Source: Bdellovibrio sp. SKB1291214
GTDB taxonomy: Bacteria; Bdellovibrionota; Bdellovibrionia; Bdellovibrionales; Bdellovibrionaceae
Assembly (NCBI RefSeq): GCF_002209355.2
Contig: NZ_CP106855.1
Span: 806,001-870,000, forward strand
DNA length: 64,000 nt
Direction: 5' to 3'
The position numbers and the translations under genes are program-made. Shown here piece after piece: positions 24,612 to 32,418 of this stretch. The notes beneath the pieces were generated by a model that was given only the letters and a program-made list of their open reading frames with translations, searched no databases and had not been told where the DNA came from. The stretch's first letter is position 1, and every line of letters begins with the position of its first letter.

Positions 24612-25490
24612 ATGAAAAACCAACTACTTCTTATCGCGTTCTCGTTGACGACTCTAGCCGCTTGCCAAAAGAATGACTCATTCTCGGCACACGTAGTTCC
24701 AGACGGTGCTGTCATTAACGGCAGCAAAGTCACGTCGCGAAACACGGCCGACTCTAAAAGCGTCGTGATCGTTGAACTGTTGGGACCCTCTGGAGCCGTG
24801 CGCACAGCTTGCACCGGCGCTTTGGTTGGTAAGCACTCCATTCTAACGGCAGCTCATTGTTTTGATCGCCAACACGTTTCAAACTTTGCAAGTTTCCGTA
24901 TTGTTTTCGCCAACCAGTTTGGTGTTAACAACTCAGGTTTGATCCGCAAAGGACTGCTTTACAAGCAACATCCTCTGTACAACTCGAACGGTCGTTACAA
25001 CTATGATTTTGCAATGGCGATTTTTGCAGGGGATGCCCCACGCGGCTTCAACCCGGCTCAAATGGATTCAGACACCACAGCTGATTATGGCGGAGCGAAA
25101 TTGACCGTCTATGGATATGGTCGCTCCAAAGACTATACAGGACGCGAAGGAGAAGACCTGCGTGACTCTGTCGGTGTTCTTCATCGTGGCATCGTAAAAG
25201 TCTCGTCCGATTACAACCAACTGGGCGATCTTTATTTGCTTAAAGCAAGTTCGCAGTCACACGTCTGCCAAGGCGATTCCGGTGGGCCCCACTTTTACAA
25301 TCGCAATGGTGTCACCAAAATCGTCGGCGTCACTTCAGCAACATACGGTAAGGCCTTGGCCAATGGTCAGCACTCTTGCTTAGAGTTTTCTCAGGCTTCA
25401 AAAGTGGCTGTGAACTATGCGTGGTTTAAAAACGAAGAACGCAAAGCCCTTGCTCAGTATTACCCAAAGTTTTACCTGCAAGAACTCTAG
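24612..25490 (+). CDS. Trypsin-like serine protease, lipoprotein
   Basis: 292 residues from ATG 24612. The signal peptide ends in the lipobox LAAC (Cys about 17), so the enzyme is tethered to a membrane. Family S1 triad: TAAHC (His), YDFAMAIF (Asp), and CQGDSGGPHF (Ser). The N-terminal region has VINGSKVTSRNT and CTGALVGKHSILTAAHC as in secreted trypsins. Two further cysteines allow the usual disulfide near the active site. Likely a cell-surface or periplasmic protease acting on prey or envelope protein; the specificity pocket residue (D at the base) is not certain from reading alone. Its own short gene; ends 9 bases before a convergent gene. Confidence 0.93.
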   Translation: MKNQLLLIAFSLTTLAACQKNDSFSAHVVPDGAVINGSKVTSRNTADSKSVVIVELLGPSGAVRTACTGALVGKHSILTAAHCFDRQHVSNFASFRIVFANQFGVNNSGLIRKGLLYKQHPLYNSNGRYNYDFAMAIFAGDAPRGFNPAQMDSDTTADYGGAKLTVYGYGRSKDYTGREGEDLRDSVGVLHRGIVKVSSDYNQLGDLYLLKASSQSHVCQGDSGGPHFYNRNGVTKIVGVTSATYGKALANGQHSCLEFSQASKVAVNYAWFKNEERKALAQYYPKFYLQEL

Positions 25491-25499
25491 CCTTTTAAC

Positions 25500-26492
25500 T
25501 TAGTCGATCACCACGGAGACCTTTCCTGTGGATATGACCTGACCTGTCTGATCTAAAATTGGAAAGATCGTCGAACGATGGCGTACCGGTGTCCCTCGAC
25601 GGTTCAAAACTTCTTCAAAGGTCAACGGCTTTAAGGATTGAATCACTTCTTGCTCTTTGTGTTCGCAGCAAAATTCCAAAGCTGAAAAGTGCTTTGTACT
25701 TCTGCCCAAGATAGATTCCTTGGCAACTCCCAATGCTTGCGAGAAAGCCGCATTGCAGTTCGTAATCAAACCGTCCCGATCCTTCACCATGAACATAAAA
25801 GGAACTGAATCCATCACCTGCTGCACACGCAAGTGAAAGTTGCGCTCATCTGTCACATCCCGCGCGGAAGCAAAGCGCACCCCTAATTCAGCATCAGCGG
25901 CGGCACTCCAACTCAACGTGCGATAAGTCCCATCAGCGGCACGATAACGATTTTCAAATCCCACCGAGCGTAAACCCAAGTTTAAAGCTTCAATGTTTTT
26001 CCGAGTCGCTTCTCGATCGTCAGGATGAATAAATTCAAAAAACGGCGTGGAAAGCAAAACTTCTTCACTGTACCCTAAGGTATTTATCAGTGACGTGCTG
26101 GCTCTTTTCAAATAGCCGTCTTGGCCGGCCACTGCCATTAAATCGCTAGAAATTGCAAAGAAACGATCCAGCGTGATTTCTGATCCCTCCGCATCTGACA
26201 AATGCACTAACACTTTATTATATTCCCGCTGGGCTTTCGCAGATTCGATGCGAGATGAATGAGATGTCGCAATTCCTATACAGGCCAAGATTGGAATCAT
26301 GATGATGAATAAAACGAAATGAGTGGGATTCAATACGGGAAGTCGAATAACGGACACCGCAAAAAGCGCCGACAGCAGCAAAATGCCGATCAAACAGAAC
26401 ATCGTAATTTTGTTTTGAAGCTGCCAAAAACTGAAATAGTCGATGGGCTTTTTCTTCTGTCTGGGATTCAAAATGACCTCATACAATCGCAT
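25500..26492 (-). CDS. Membrane protein with two PAS domains and no output domain
   Basis: 330 residues. Two adjacent membrane helices (about 29-50 and 59-78) lead to a cytoplasmic part with two PAS domains: about 105-210 (FFAISSDLMAVAGQDGYLKRAS, ending in an SARDVTDERN signature) and about 215-330 (VMDSVPFMFMVKDRDGLITNCN, NAAFSQALG). The sequence ends right after the second PAS beta strands; no kinase, GGDEF or other output domain is seen. A full gene rather than a fragment is suggested by the clean stop and the absence of further coding downstream. It may sense redox or ligands and act by partner binding. No good ribosome site before ATG 26492. Confidence 0.82.
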   Translation of the reverse strand: MRLYEVILNPRQKKKPIDYFSFWQLQNKITMFCLIGILLLSALFAVSVIRLPVLNPTHFVLFIIMIPILACIGIATSHSSRIESAKAQREYNKVLVHLSDAEGSEITLDRFFAISSDLMAVAGQDGYLKRASTSLINTLGYSEEVLLSTPFFEFIHPDDREATRKNIEALNLGLRSVGFENRYRAADGTYRTLSWSAAADAELGVRFASARDVTDERNFHLRVQQVMDSVPFMFMVKDRDGLITNCNAAFSQALGVAKESILGRSTKHFSALEFCCEHKEQEVIQSLKPLTFEEVLNRRGTPVRHRSTIFPILDQTGQVISTGKVSVVID

Positions 26493-26531
26493 TGGATCAC
26501 ATCTGATAAAGTCCCAACAACAAAGAAATCA

Positions 26532-27305
26532 CTACCACTGAATTTTGGGGAACATTTTTAAGGCATTGGCCTTCGTTTGCTCCGCTAATTGCTCCACTGA
26601 CACGCCTTTCAGGTCGGCCACGAATTTCGCTGTATGGACGACATAGGCTGAGGTGTTCTTTTTCCCGCGCATCGGAATGGGAGCTAAAAACGGTGCATCC
26701 GTTTCAACGTGAATGCGGTCCAAAGGTAAACCACGAACTGTGTTTCGTAAGTCCTCGGCATTTTTGAAAGTAACAACACCACTGATTGAAATATTAAATC
26801 CTAAATCCAACGCTTCTTTGGCAAGCCAAGAAGTCCCGGTGAAGCAGTGAATGATCCCGGTCACATCACCTTTGAATTCTTTCAAGATATTGATGGTGTC
26901 TTCCTCGGCGTCCCGAGTATGAATCTCGACAGGAAGTTTTGTTTTCTTAGCGATTTCTAATTGCGCGCGAAACGCATGCTGCTGTTCCTCGCGCGGAGAC
27001 TGATCATAGTAATAATCAAGACCGATTTCACCAATGGCAACTACGGCAGGATCACTGGCATTATTCAAAATGAACTTCCCGACTTCATCCGTATAAGTTT
27101 TGCCATCATGGGGATGAATTCCCAGCGTGCAATACACATCAGGGGCATACTTGTGAGCCAAATCCAAAACTAACGGCAGATCATTGAGCTCAGTACCAAT
27201 TGTGATGATTTTACGAACGCCAGCAGCCTTGGCATTTTGAATAGCCGCTTCGACGCCCTCTTCGAGCATATTCAGATGGCAGTGAACATCAATCCATTCA
27301 GTCAT
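26532..27305 (-). CDS. TatD family metal-dependent deoxyribonuclease (YcfH type)
   Basis: 257 residues. WIDVHCHLNM supplies the first two metal histidines; IGEIGLDYYYDQSP, PVEIHTRDAEEDT, IIHCFTGT and HVETDAPFLAP follow in TatD order with all metal ligands. TatD-family enzymes are 3'-5' exonucleases or related hydrolases. The neighbours holB and tmk make this the tmk-holB-ycfH cluster known from E. coli. ATG 27305; no clear ribosome site, the gene starts 10 bases after the holB stop, so coupled translation is likely. Confidence 0.95.
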   Translation of the reverse strand: MTEWIDVHCHLNMLEEGVEAAIQNAKAAGVRKIITIGTELNDLPLVLDLAHKYAPDVYCTLGIHPHDGKTYTDEVGKFILNNASDPAVVAIGEIGLDYYYDQSPREEQQHAFRAQLEIAKKTKLPVEIHTRDAEEDTINILKEFKGDVTGIIHCFTGTSWLAKEALDLGFNISISGVVTFKNAEDLRNTVRGLPLDRIHVETDAPFLAPIPMRGKKNTSAYVVHTAKFVADLKGVSVEQLAEQTKANALKMFPKIQW

Positions 27306-27314
27306 GGCTTTATT

Positions 27315-28271
27315 CTACACTAATTCTTTGGTCGTGATGAAGTATTCTTCCATCACCAGCTGAGAATCTCTGTTAGCGCCCAAAGCTTGTTCCGCGTTTA
27401 GGCCTTTTTGGATTAAATTAAGCAGCTTTTCTCGAGATAATTCGGCCAAGGTCTTAATCAATGGAGCTTGATCCAAGTTGGAGATTTGAGCTTTGGCACC
27501 TTCCTGATAAACAATGGCATCCCTAAAAAACGACACCCAGTATGAAAGCAGGCGCTGACCTTGCTGTCGGTCCTTAAATTCCCCGCGCCACATCTCATTC
27601 AAAAGAAAGTCAGCGTCTTTGATAAAGACATTCAAAATTTCGACGGCTTTTTCGCGAAGTTCCAGCTCAGGTCCATCTTGCAACTGTGCGAGCTTTTCAA
27701 AACTGCCCGCAGCCGATTTCAATGCCCATGTAGGAGCCTTCACTCGTTTAGCAAGGTCTTCTATCGCTAATGGTTTAAACTGAACGATGCGCGAGCGAGA
27801 CCGAATCGTCGGCATGATGCCAGCAACACTTGGAGCGATCAAAAAGAAGAACGTACCATCCGGTGGTTCTTCCAAAGTTTTAAGCAAAGAATTGGCGGCC
27901 TGTGGATTGAGCAGCTGGGCTTGATCGATGATGATCACGCGGTTGCCACCCAAACTTTTCAAACTAAGAAATTCTAAAATTTCCTTTGCTTGTTCAATTT
28001 TGATATTCGCACCTGAGGGTGAGATAATGCGCAAGCCTTCATGGGCATGATCTTTTTGAGCCACTCGAAAACAAGAAGGACAACGACCGCAACCGCGAGG
28101 GCTTTGCGGGCACATCAATGCTTGAGCTAAGCCAATTGCTGTCTGTTTTTTTCCGATACCTGAGGGACCTACAAATAAAAAAGTCTGGCCGGGCTTCCCT
28201 GCTTCGAAGGATTCCACCATCTTTTTAATCACCTCTTGGTGTCCTAGGACAAAATCCAACAGCCTTGCCAC
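27315..28271 (-). CDS. holB: DNA polymerase III delta' subunit (clamp loader)
   Basis: 318 residues. AAA+ module: Walker A GPSGIGKKQT, zinc-binding CxnCGRCPSC near residues 53-65, Walker B VIIIDQAQLLN (delta' often lacks full Walker B), and sensor LLKTLEEPP. The arginine-finger region reads RSRSRIV: the usual SRC is SRS but the arginine remains. It loads the sliding clamp with gamma/tau and delta. The start is GTG at 28271. It lies between tmk (14 bases upstream) and the tatD gene (9 bases downstream), one operon. C-terminal third is helical collar. Confidence 0.92.
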   Translation of the reverse strand: MARLLDFVLGHQEVIKKMVESFEAGKPGQTFLFVGPSGIGKKQTAIGLAQALMCPQSPRGCGRCPSCFRVAQKDHAHEGLRIISPSGANIKIEQAKEILEFLSLKSLGGNRVIIIDQAQLLNPQAANSLLKTLEEPPDGTFFFLIAPSVAGIMPTIRSRSRIVQFKPLAIEDLAKRVKAPTWALKSAAGSFEKLAQLQDGPELELREKAVEILNVFIKDADFLLNEMWRGEFKDRQQGQRLLSYWVSFFRDAIVYQEGAKAQISNLDQAPLIKTLAELSREKLLNLIQKGLNAEQALGANRDSQLVMEEYFITTKELV

Positions 28272-28285
28272 TTAAGTTTAATTCC

Positions 28286-28921
28286 TTATTTCAAAATCTT
28301 TTTATCAGTCAGTGCTTTCACCAACTGTTCAAACAACACGGCCGGAGTTTCTTTAGCGTTCAATACCAACCAAGATGACGGGTCAGCTTTTGCTTGAGCC
28401 AAGAAACTTTGACGAACTTTTTCATGGAAAGTGTCGGCTTCAGATTCGATACGATCTTCACCCTCACCGTTTTGCTCTCCACGACCTTGACGACGATTAC
28501 GGGATTCCTCAACAGGCAGATCCAACAAAATCGTCAAATGAGCTTTCAGTCCGCCGGTTGCAAAGTTATTCAACATCACAACATCAGCTTCTGAAATTTC
28601 GCGGCCACCGCTTTGGAAAGCGATGGAGCTTGCTGAAAAACGATCACATAAAACCCACAAGCCTTTTTCAATTTTCGGACGAATCACTTGATCCACATGC
28701 TGTGAACGGCTTGCTTCATACAAAAGCAACTCCGTGCGCGGCGTAGGTGCAGGACCTTCTTTCCGCAAAACCATGTTACGGATTTCATCTCCCAAAGGGG
28801 TGCCGCCCGGTTCACGAGTCATGTATGTGGGAATTCCACGTTTTTGCAGCTCTGCTTCCAGAGCCTTCATCAGTGAGCTTTTGCCGGAGCCGTCAAGACC
28901 CTCAAATACCAAAAAAGACAT
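28286..28921 (-). CDS. tmk: Thymidylate kinase
   Basis: 211 residues from ATG 28921. It makes dTDP from dTMP. Walker A is EGLDGSGKSS, TREPGGTPLG is the DRX/TREPGG motif, LLYEASRSQHV and CDRFSASSIAFQ are the family dTMP-binding and DR(Y/F) motifs. The lid region has ESRNRRQGRGEQ-NGEGEDRIE. An earlier ATG (28960) gives a 13-residue extension without support. First gene of tmk-holB-tatD. No strong ribosome site is visible. Confidence 0.94.
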   Translation of the reverse strand: MSFLVFEGLDGSGKSSLMKALEAELQKRGIPTYMTREPGGTPLGDEIRNMVLRKEGPAPTPRTELLLYEASRSQHVDQVIRPKIEKGLWVLCDRFSASSIAFQSGGREISEADVVMLNNFATGGLKAHLTILLDLPVEESRNRRQGRGEQNGEGEDRIESEADTFHEKVRQSFLAQAKADPSSWLVLNAKETPAVLFEQLVKALTDKKILK

Positions 28922-28993
28922 GCCTAGTTTTGTCAGATATTCACAGGGCCGGGTCAACAAAAGGACTTACAACAAGGGGCAGCAAACAGTCTT

Positions 28994-29512
28994 TTAGCGA
29001 AGGCTGTCCCAAAAACTACGCATATTTTCCTGCTGCTCTGCCGTGGACTTTTTAGCAAGCTTGAAAACTATGGCATAAGGCTTTGCTTTAATGAATCCAA
29101 CATGAATACGGCGCTCAGGAATAACCGCTTGGACATAGGGGTCCACCATCGATGCTTCACAAGTTTTTCCCGTATGCGATGTCCAGATTTTTACGTCTTG
29201 GGCCTTCAAGGTGATCTCGTTCAAATTTCCGAAAATTTCCGCCAAAGCTTTCTTACAAAGCGCCTCGTCCATTTTCAAATCTTGAATTTGCGCCAAATCA
29301 TAAAGCTCTGCCTGTCGCATGTTTTTATCGGCTTGAGCGGTGCGCGTGAAGTATCCCACAAAAGAATCAGCATTCGCGAAACCCAACATTTTTTGATCTT
29401 TTTTATGAGCGAAAATGACATCTTCTTTGGATTCTACCGGTGCTGCAGAAGTTGCCGCTATCGCGAATTGTGAAAGCATGAGAGCTGCTGTTGCTAGAAT
29501 AATTTTGTTCAC
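28994..29512 (-). CDS. Small exported hypothetical protein
   Basis: 172 residues with a GTG start at 29512 (AGGAGG five bases upstream; that site overlaps the stop of the upstream gene). Signal peptide ends AIAATSA. The mature part is about 150 residues with two cysteines (EALCKKA, KTCEASM) that likely form a disulfide, no known motif. Third of three consecutive exported-protein genes (30472 to 28994) before tmk. Coupled to the preceding gene by an overlapping ribosome site. Unknown function. Confidence 0.8.
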   Translation of the reverse strand: MNKIILATAALMLSQFAIAATSAAPVESKEDVIFAHKKDQKMLGFANADSFVGYFTRTAQADKNMRQAELYDLAQIQDLKMDEALCKKALAEIFGNLNEITLKAQDVKIWTSHTGKTCEASMVDPYVQAVIPERRIHVGFIKAKPYAIVFKLAKKSTAEQQENMRSFWDSLR

Positions 29513-29521
29513 GCCTACCTC

Positions 29522-29983
29522 CTAATTCGCGCCTGATGTGCCAGATGAGCCACCTAAATCCTTGCTGACCTTATTGCTGATCGCACGGAATTGGGCCTCA
29601 CTAGATTTGTTAAACGTGATGCTATTGATTTTAACTTTACCAGAGTCAACGATAGCGATTGTCGGAGGTGGTTCACTGCGTTTGCTCGCTCCGGCCTCCA
29701 GCTTCATCGTGACGTTGCTACCAATAATGCAGACTTCTTTGATATAGACGACCTGTTGATAATCGTCGCCGCTTCCGATCGCATTTACATTCGCAGTCAG
29801 TTGCAGTTTGTCCCCGGCAGGAGCGATTTTCAGACCGGCCGTCACGGCAAAACTGTCGACAGTGAACATCACGGGCAGTTTTTGCATCATCGCCGGCATC
29901 TGCGCCTTACGTTGCTCGAAATCCGCCATGTTGTTTACACACACGTTGGCCGCCATAAGCTGAGAAACAAAAAGCATCCACAT
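29522..29983 (-). CDS. Small exported hypothetical protein with beta-barrel-like pattern
   Basis: 153 residues from ATG 29983 (AGGAG seven bases upstream). The signal peptide is short (MWMLFVSQLMAA). Alternating hydrophobic strands (FAVTAGLKIAPAGDKLQLTANVNAI, QQVVYIKEVCIIGSNVTMKLEA) suggest a small beta sandwich or lipid-binding fold. Two cysteines (ANVCVNN, KEVCIIG) could be bonded. Glycine/serine tail GGSSGTSG. Middle gene of a three-gene run of exported proteins, 9 bases before the next. Unknown. Confidence 0.78.
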   Translation of the reverse strand: MWMLFVSQLMAANVCVNNMADFEQRKAQMPAMMQKLPVMFTVDSFAVTAGLKIAPAGDKLQLTANVNAIGSGDDYQQVVYIKEVCIIGSNVTMKLEAGASKRSEPPPTIAIVDSGKVKINSITFNKSSEAQFRAISNKVSKDLGGSSGTSGAN

Positions 29984-30001
29984 CAGGTCACTCCTTTTTG
30001 T

Positions 30002-30472
30002 TTATTTTAGAACAGTCCAATCACCATTCGCATCCTTTTTTAAAGTTAGGGTCGCGAACGGATACTTCATGGGCTCGCCTGGGATGCCTGTTTCCTTCGA
30101 AATCAGGCGATAAGCATCGGAGAAATTAAAGCGATTCACCACCGAGGGCGCCACAGTCGATGCGACTTTTAAAAGTTTTTTTCTGGCATCCGGTGGATAC
30201 GAGGTGATGTAAACTGTCGTCACTCCCATGGTCTCGCCATTCATGCGGATGTCTTCCGCAGAAAACTCCGCAAACTTAGCCATGAAGCTGATATAGGCCG
30301 CTTTAAAGGATTCCGACTGAGTCAGATAGCCTTTTGCCTCTTCCTCGATCACAGCCGTGAACTGAGTCTTTGCGGATTCTTCGGCCGCCTTTTTAAGGGC
30401 TTTTTCGTTGGAGGTACAAGACACCATAAACGCGAGGCTCAGGGCCGTCAGAGTCTGAATGATTGTTTTCAT
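30002..30472 (-). CDS. Small lipoprotein, unknown function
   Basis: 156 residues from ATG 30472. Lipobox MVSC (Cys about 19). The mature part is helical then mixed, about 138 residues, with FAEFSAEDIRMNGETMGVTTVYITS and a C-terminal LTLKKDANGDWTVLK like the end of small nuclear-transport-factor-2-type or DUF4878-like domains (the KKDxxGxWxV ending is common there). It could be a small ligand-binding NTF2-like lipoprotein; inference only. First gene of the three-gene exported cluster, divergent from secG. Confidence 0.75.
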   Translation of the reverse strand: MKTIIQTLTALSLAFMVSCTSNEKALKKAAEESAKTQFTAVIEEEAKGYLTQSESFKAAYISFMAKFAEFSAEDIRMNGETMGVTTVYITSYPPDARKKLLKVASTVAPSVVNRFNFSDAYRLISKETGIPGEPMKYPFATLTLKKDANGDWTVLK

Positions 30473-30610
30473 AGCACCCAGTATGAATGGGCTGGCTTTA
30501 AAGACAACCACACGTGACTAATTGCGTTAATAACTTAGACGGACGGCAGTTTTGGGTGGACGAGGGGACCCCTTTATCCCTATATTGTGGGACTTTGGGA
30601 GATACTTGAA

Positions 30611-31015
30611 ATGACTACTTTTGTTGGAATTATCCATATCATCGTTGCTCTTGTTTTGATCGTTCTTGTTTTGATCCAAGACTCAAAAAGTAACGGCGCT
30701 TTGGGCATGGGCGGTAGCTCAGGTTCAAACAGCTTGTTGGGTGCAACAGGCGCACAATCTTTGGCTGGTAAAATGACAGTTTGGGCTGCAGTTATCTTCG
30801 CGGTGACTTGCTTGGCTTTGTCAGTTTTCACTTCATCAGCAACTAAATCTGTAGTTGATACTATGCCTGCAGCGACAACAGCTCCTGTCGTTCCGACGGC
30901 TCCTGCAACTCCGTCATCAGAAGCTGGCAAACCTGAAGATCTTACGACTCCTGCAGCAACGACAACGGCGCCTGCAGCAGCTCCATCTGTAGCTCCAACA
31001 GCTCCAGCAAAATAA
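30611..31015 (+). CDS. secG: Preprotein translocase subunit SecG
   Basis: 134 residues. SecG is a small SecYEG partner in the inner membrane. Two membrane helices (about 4-22 and 58-77), with the loop QDSKSNGALGMGGSSGSNSLLGATGAQS as in the family (GGxxxxxxxG...G). The C-terminal tail (about 80-134) is rich in Ala, Pro and Thr, with repeats like APTAPA; E. coli SecG is 110 residues, so this tail is longer than usual. ATG 30611 has GGGAG nine bases upstream; a -10-like TATATT lies at 30581. Followed after 36 bases by the FecR/AgmX-like gene. Confidence 0.93.
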   Translation: MTTFVGIIHIIVALVLIVLVLIQDSKSNGALGMGGSSGSNSLLGATGAQSLAGKMTVWAAVIFAVTCLALSVFTSSATKSVVDTMPAATTAPVVPTAPATPSSEAGKPEDLTTPAATTTAPAAAPSVAPTAPAK

Positions 31016-31051
31016 GTTTCTTAAGTATAAGTTCTTCGCTATAGTTTTCCT

Positions 31052-31855
31052 ATGGCGAAGAACAACTGGTTGATTCCATCCCTTATCGGTCTCGGTGTAT
31101 TGAGCGTAGCTCTTTCTCTCGTAGTCTCTAAATTTACTGAAAAACAAAAAGTAACTGTTCGCCCTTTAGCGCGCATCGATTTGAATTTAGGCAAAGTCTT
31201 TGTTCTTCGCAAAAACATGACTCAAAAAGAAAACCTAACTAGGTCGGCGTCTTTATATGCTTTGGATTCTGTGGAAACAGGTCCTGATGGCGATGCCACA
31301 ATGACTTTTGATTCAGCTTACCGCATTCGCGTTCAAGAGAATTCCTTAATCACCTTAGATGAAGAGTACGGCCGCCAAGTGATTTTAATCAAACGCGGTG
31401 ATGTGCAGGTCGAAGGCTATGGTCGCGATGGCTCGGTCATGATTTCACGTGATGGTGTTCGCTGGACTGCGACTGATTACGAAACGAATTACCGCAAACA
31501 GGCCAATTCCCCAAACCTGCCTGATATGGCGCCCTCGACGGAAGGTTACGCAGGCAAAGCAGCTACCAAGGAAGGCCTTACGTCAGAGTTTATTCAAGAA
31601 ACTCTTCGCACTCATAGAAATTCATTCTTTAAATGTTATACACAACTCTTGCAAAAAACTCCGGGCGTCGTGGGGCAAGCCTCTGTGGGCTTCACCATCG
31701 AACGCACTGGCAAGGTTAGCAATCCCACTGTGACATCATCGACGATCAACGATCTGTCTTTCAAAAAATGCCTGACAGAGGCCATTCGCCGCGTGGAATT
31801 TAAATCTTTCGCGGGCGACCCGATCTCGACAGTCTTCCCTTTAAAGTTTGAATAA
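31052..31855 (+). CDS. FecR-like domain and AgmX/PglI C-terminal domain protein
   Basis: 267 residues. An N-terminal membrane helix (about 7-26), then a FecR-like region (about 45-145) with VETGPDGDATMTFDSAYRIRVQENSLITLDEE and VILIKRGDVQVEG, the pattern of FecR repeats. Residues 185-267 match AgmX/PglI-type TonB-like domain: FFKCYTQLLQKTPGVVGQASVGFTIERTGKVSNPTV, then FKKCLTEAIRRVEF, and FPLKFE. In myxobacteria the AgmX/PglI family belongs to gliding-related complexes. No good ribosome site before ATG 31052; follows secG on the same strand. Its end abuts the convergent TPR gene with no gap. Confidence 0.83.
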   Translation: MAKNNWLIPSLIGLGVLSVALSLVVSKFTEKQKVTVRPLARIDLNLGKVFVLRKNMTQKENLTRSASLYALDSVETGPDGDATMTFDSAYRIRVQENSLITLDEEYGRQVILIKRGDVQVEGYGRDGSVMISRDGVRWTATDYETNYRKQANSPNLPDMAPSTEGYAGKAATKEGLTSEFIQETLRTHRNSFFKCYTQLLQKTPGVVGQASVGFTIERTGKVSNPTVTSSTINDLSFKKCLTEAIRRVEFKSFAGDPISTVFPLKFE

Positions 31856-32407
31856 TTAATTTTGCAGCAAAGCTTTGGTTCTTGCGATGGCTTTTGCTGT
31901 GGATTTGATTTGATCTTCGGGAGCATTCCGCTTCATGCGAACCTTCATGGCTTCCTCAAACAAAGGCAAAGCTTCCGTAAATCTATTTTGATCGAAAAGA
32001 TTTTTCCCGGCGTGCTGAAGAGCAAAATCCAAAAGTTCGGAAGCTTCGTCATTTGTACGACACACAGAAATGACTTCTTCAAACAATGCATTGCTGCGCT
32101 TGAATTGCCCCTGATACTGCAGTACATGGGCCAATCTAATTTTTTGCTGAACCTCGCGACGAAGCCCCAGCTGTTCTTCATTCACAATGCGCAAAGCTTC
32201 CCGTAGAACTTGCTCGGCCTCTTTTAAATCACCCAAACATCTCAAGTGAACGCCGGCCTCACCCAATATGCTGACTCGCTTGTTGTGGTTCTTTTTAACG
32301 GTGGTTAGCGATCCTAAAAGCTCGATAATATATTTGCGCAACCCCACGGGATCGACTGGAACGGATCTCAGATTTTCATCTTCTATCATCTCAAGTCTTT
32401 TATCCAT
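31856..32407 (-). CDS. TPR repeat protein
   Basis: 183 residues from ATG 32407. Tetratricopeptide-type helix pairs: LGEAGVHLRCLGDLKEAEQVLREALRI, IRLAHVLQYQGQFKRSNALFEEVISV, DFALQHAGKNLFDQNRFTEALPLFEEAMKV (about 60-160). Such proteins are scaffolds. It begins 11 bases after the stop of the HAD-type gene and belongs to its operon; the two may work together. The longer frame start at 32461 would overlap that gene and lacks support. Confidence 0.8.
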   Translation of the reverse strand: MDKRLEMIEDENLRSVPVDPVGLRKYIIELLGSLTTVKKNHNKRVSILGEAGVHLRCLGDLKEAEQVLREALRIVNEEQLGLRREVQQKIRLAHVLQYQGQFKRSNALFEEVISVCRTNDEASELLDFALQHAGKNLFDQNRFTEALPLFEEAMKVRMKRNAPEDQIKSTAKAIARTKALLQN

Positions 32408-32418
32408 GGAACCTGCCT

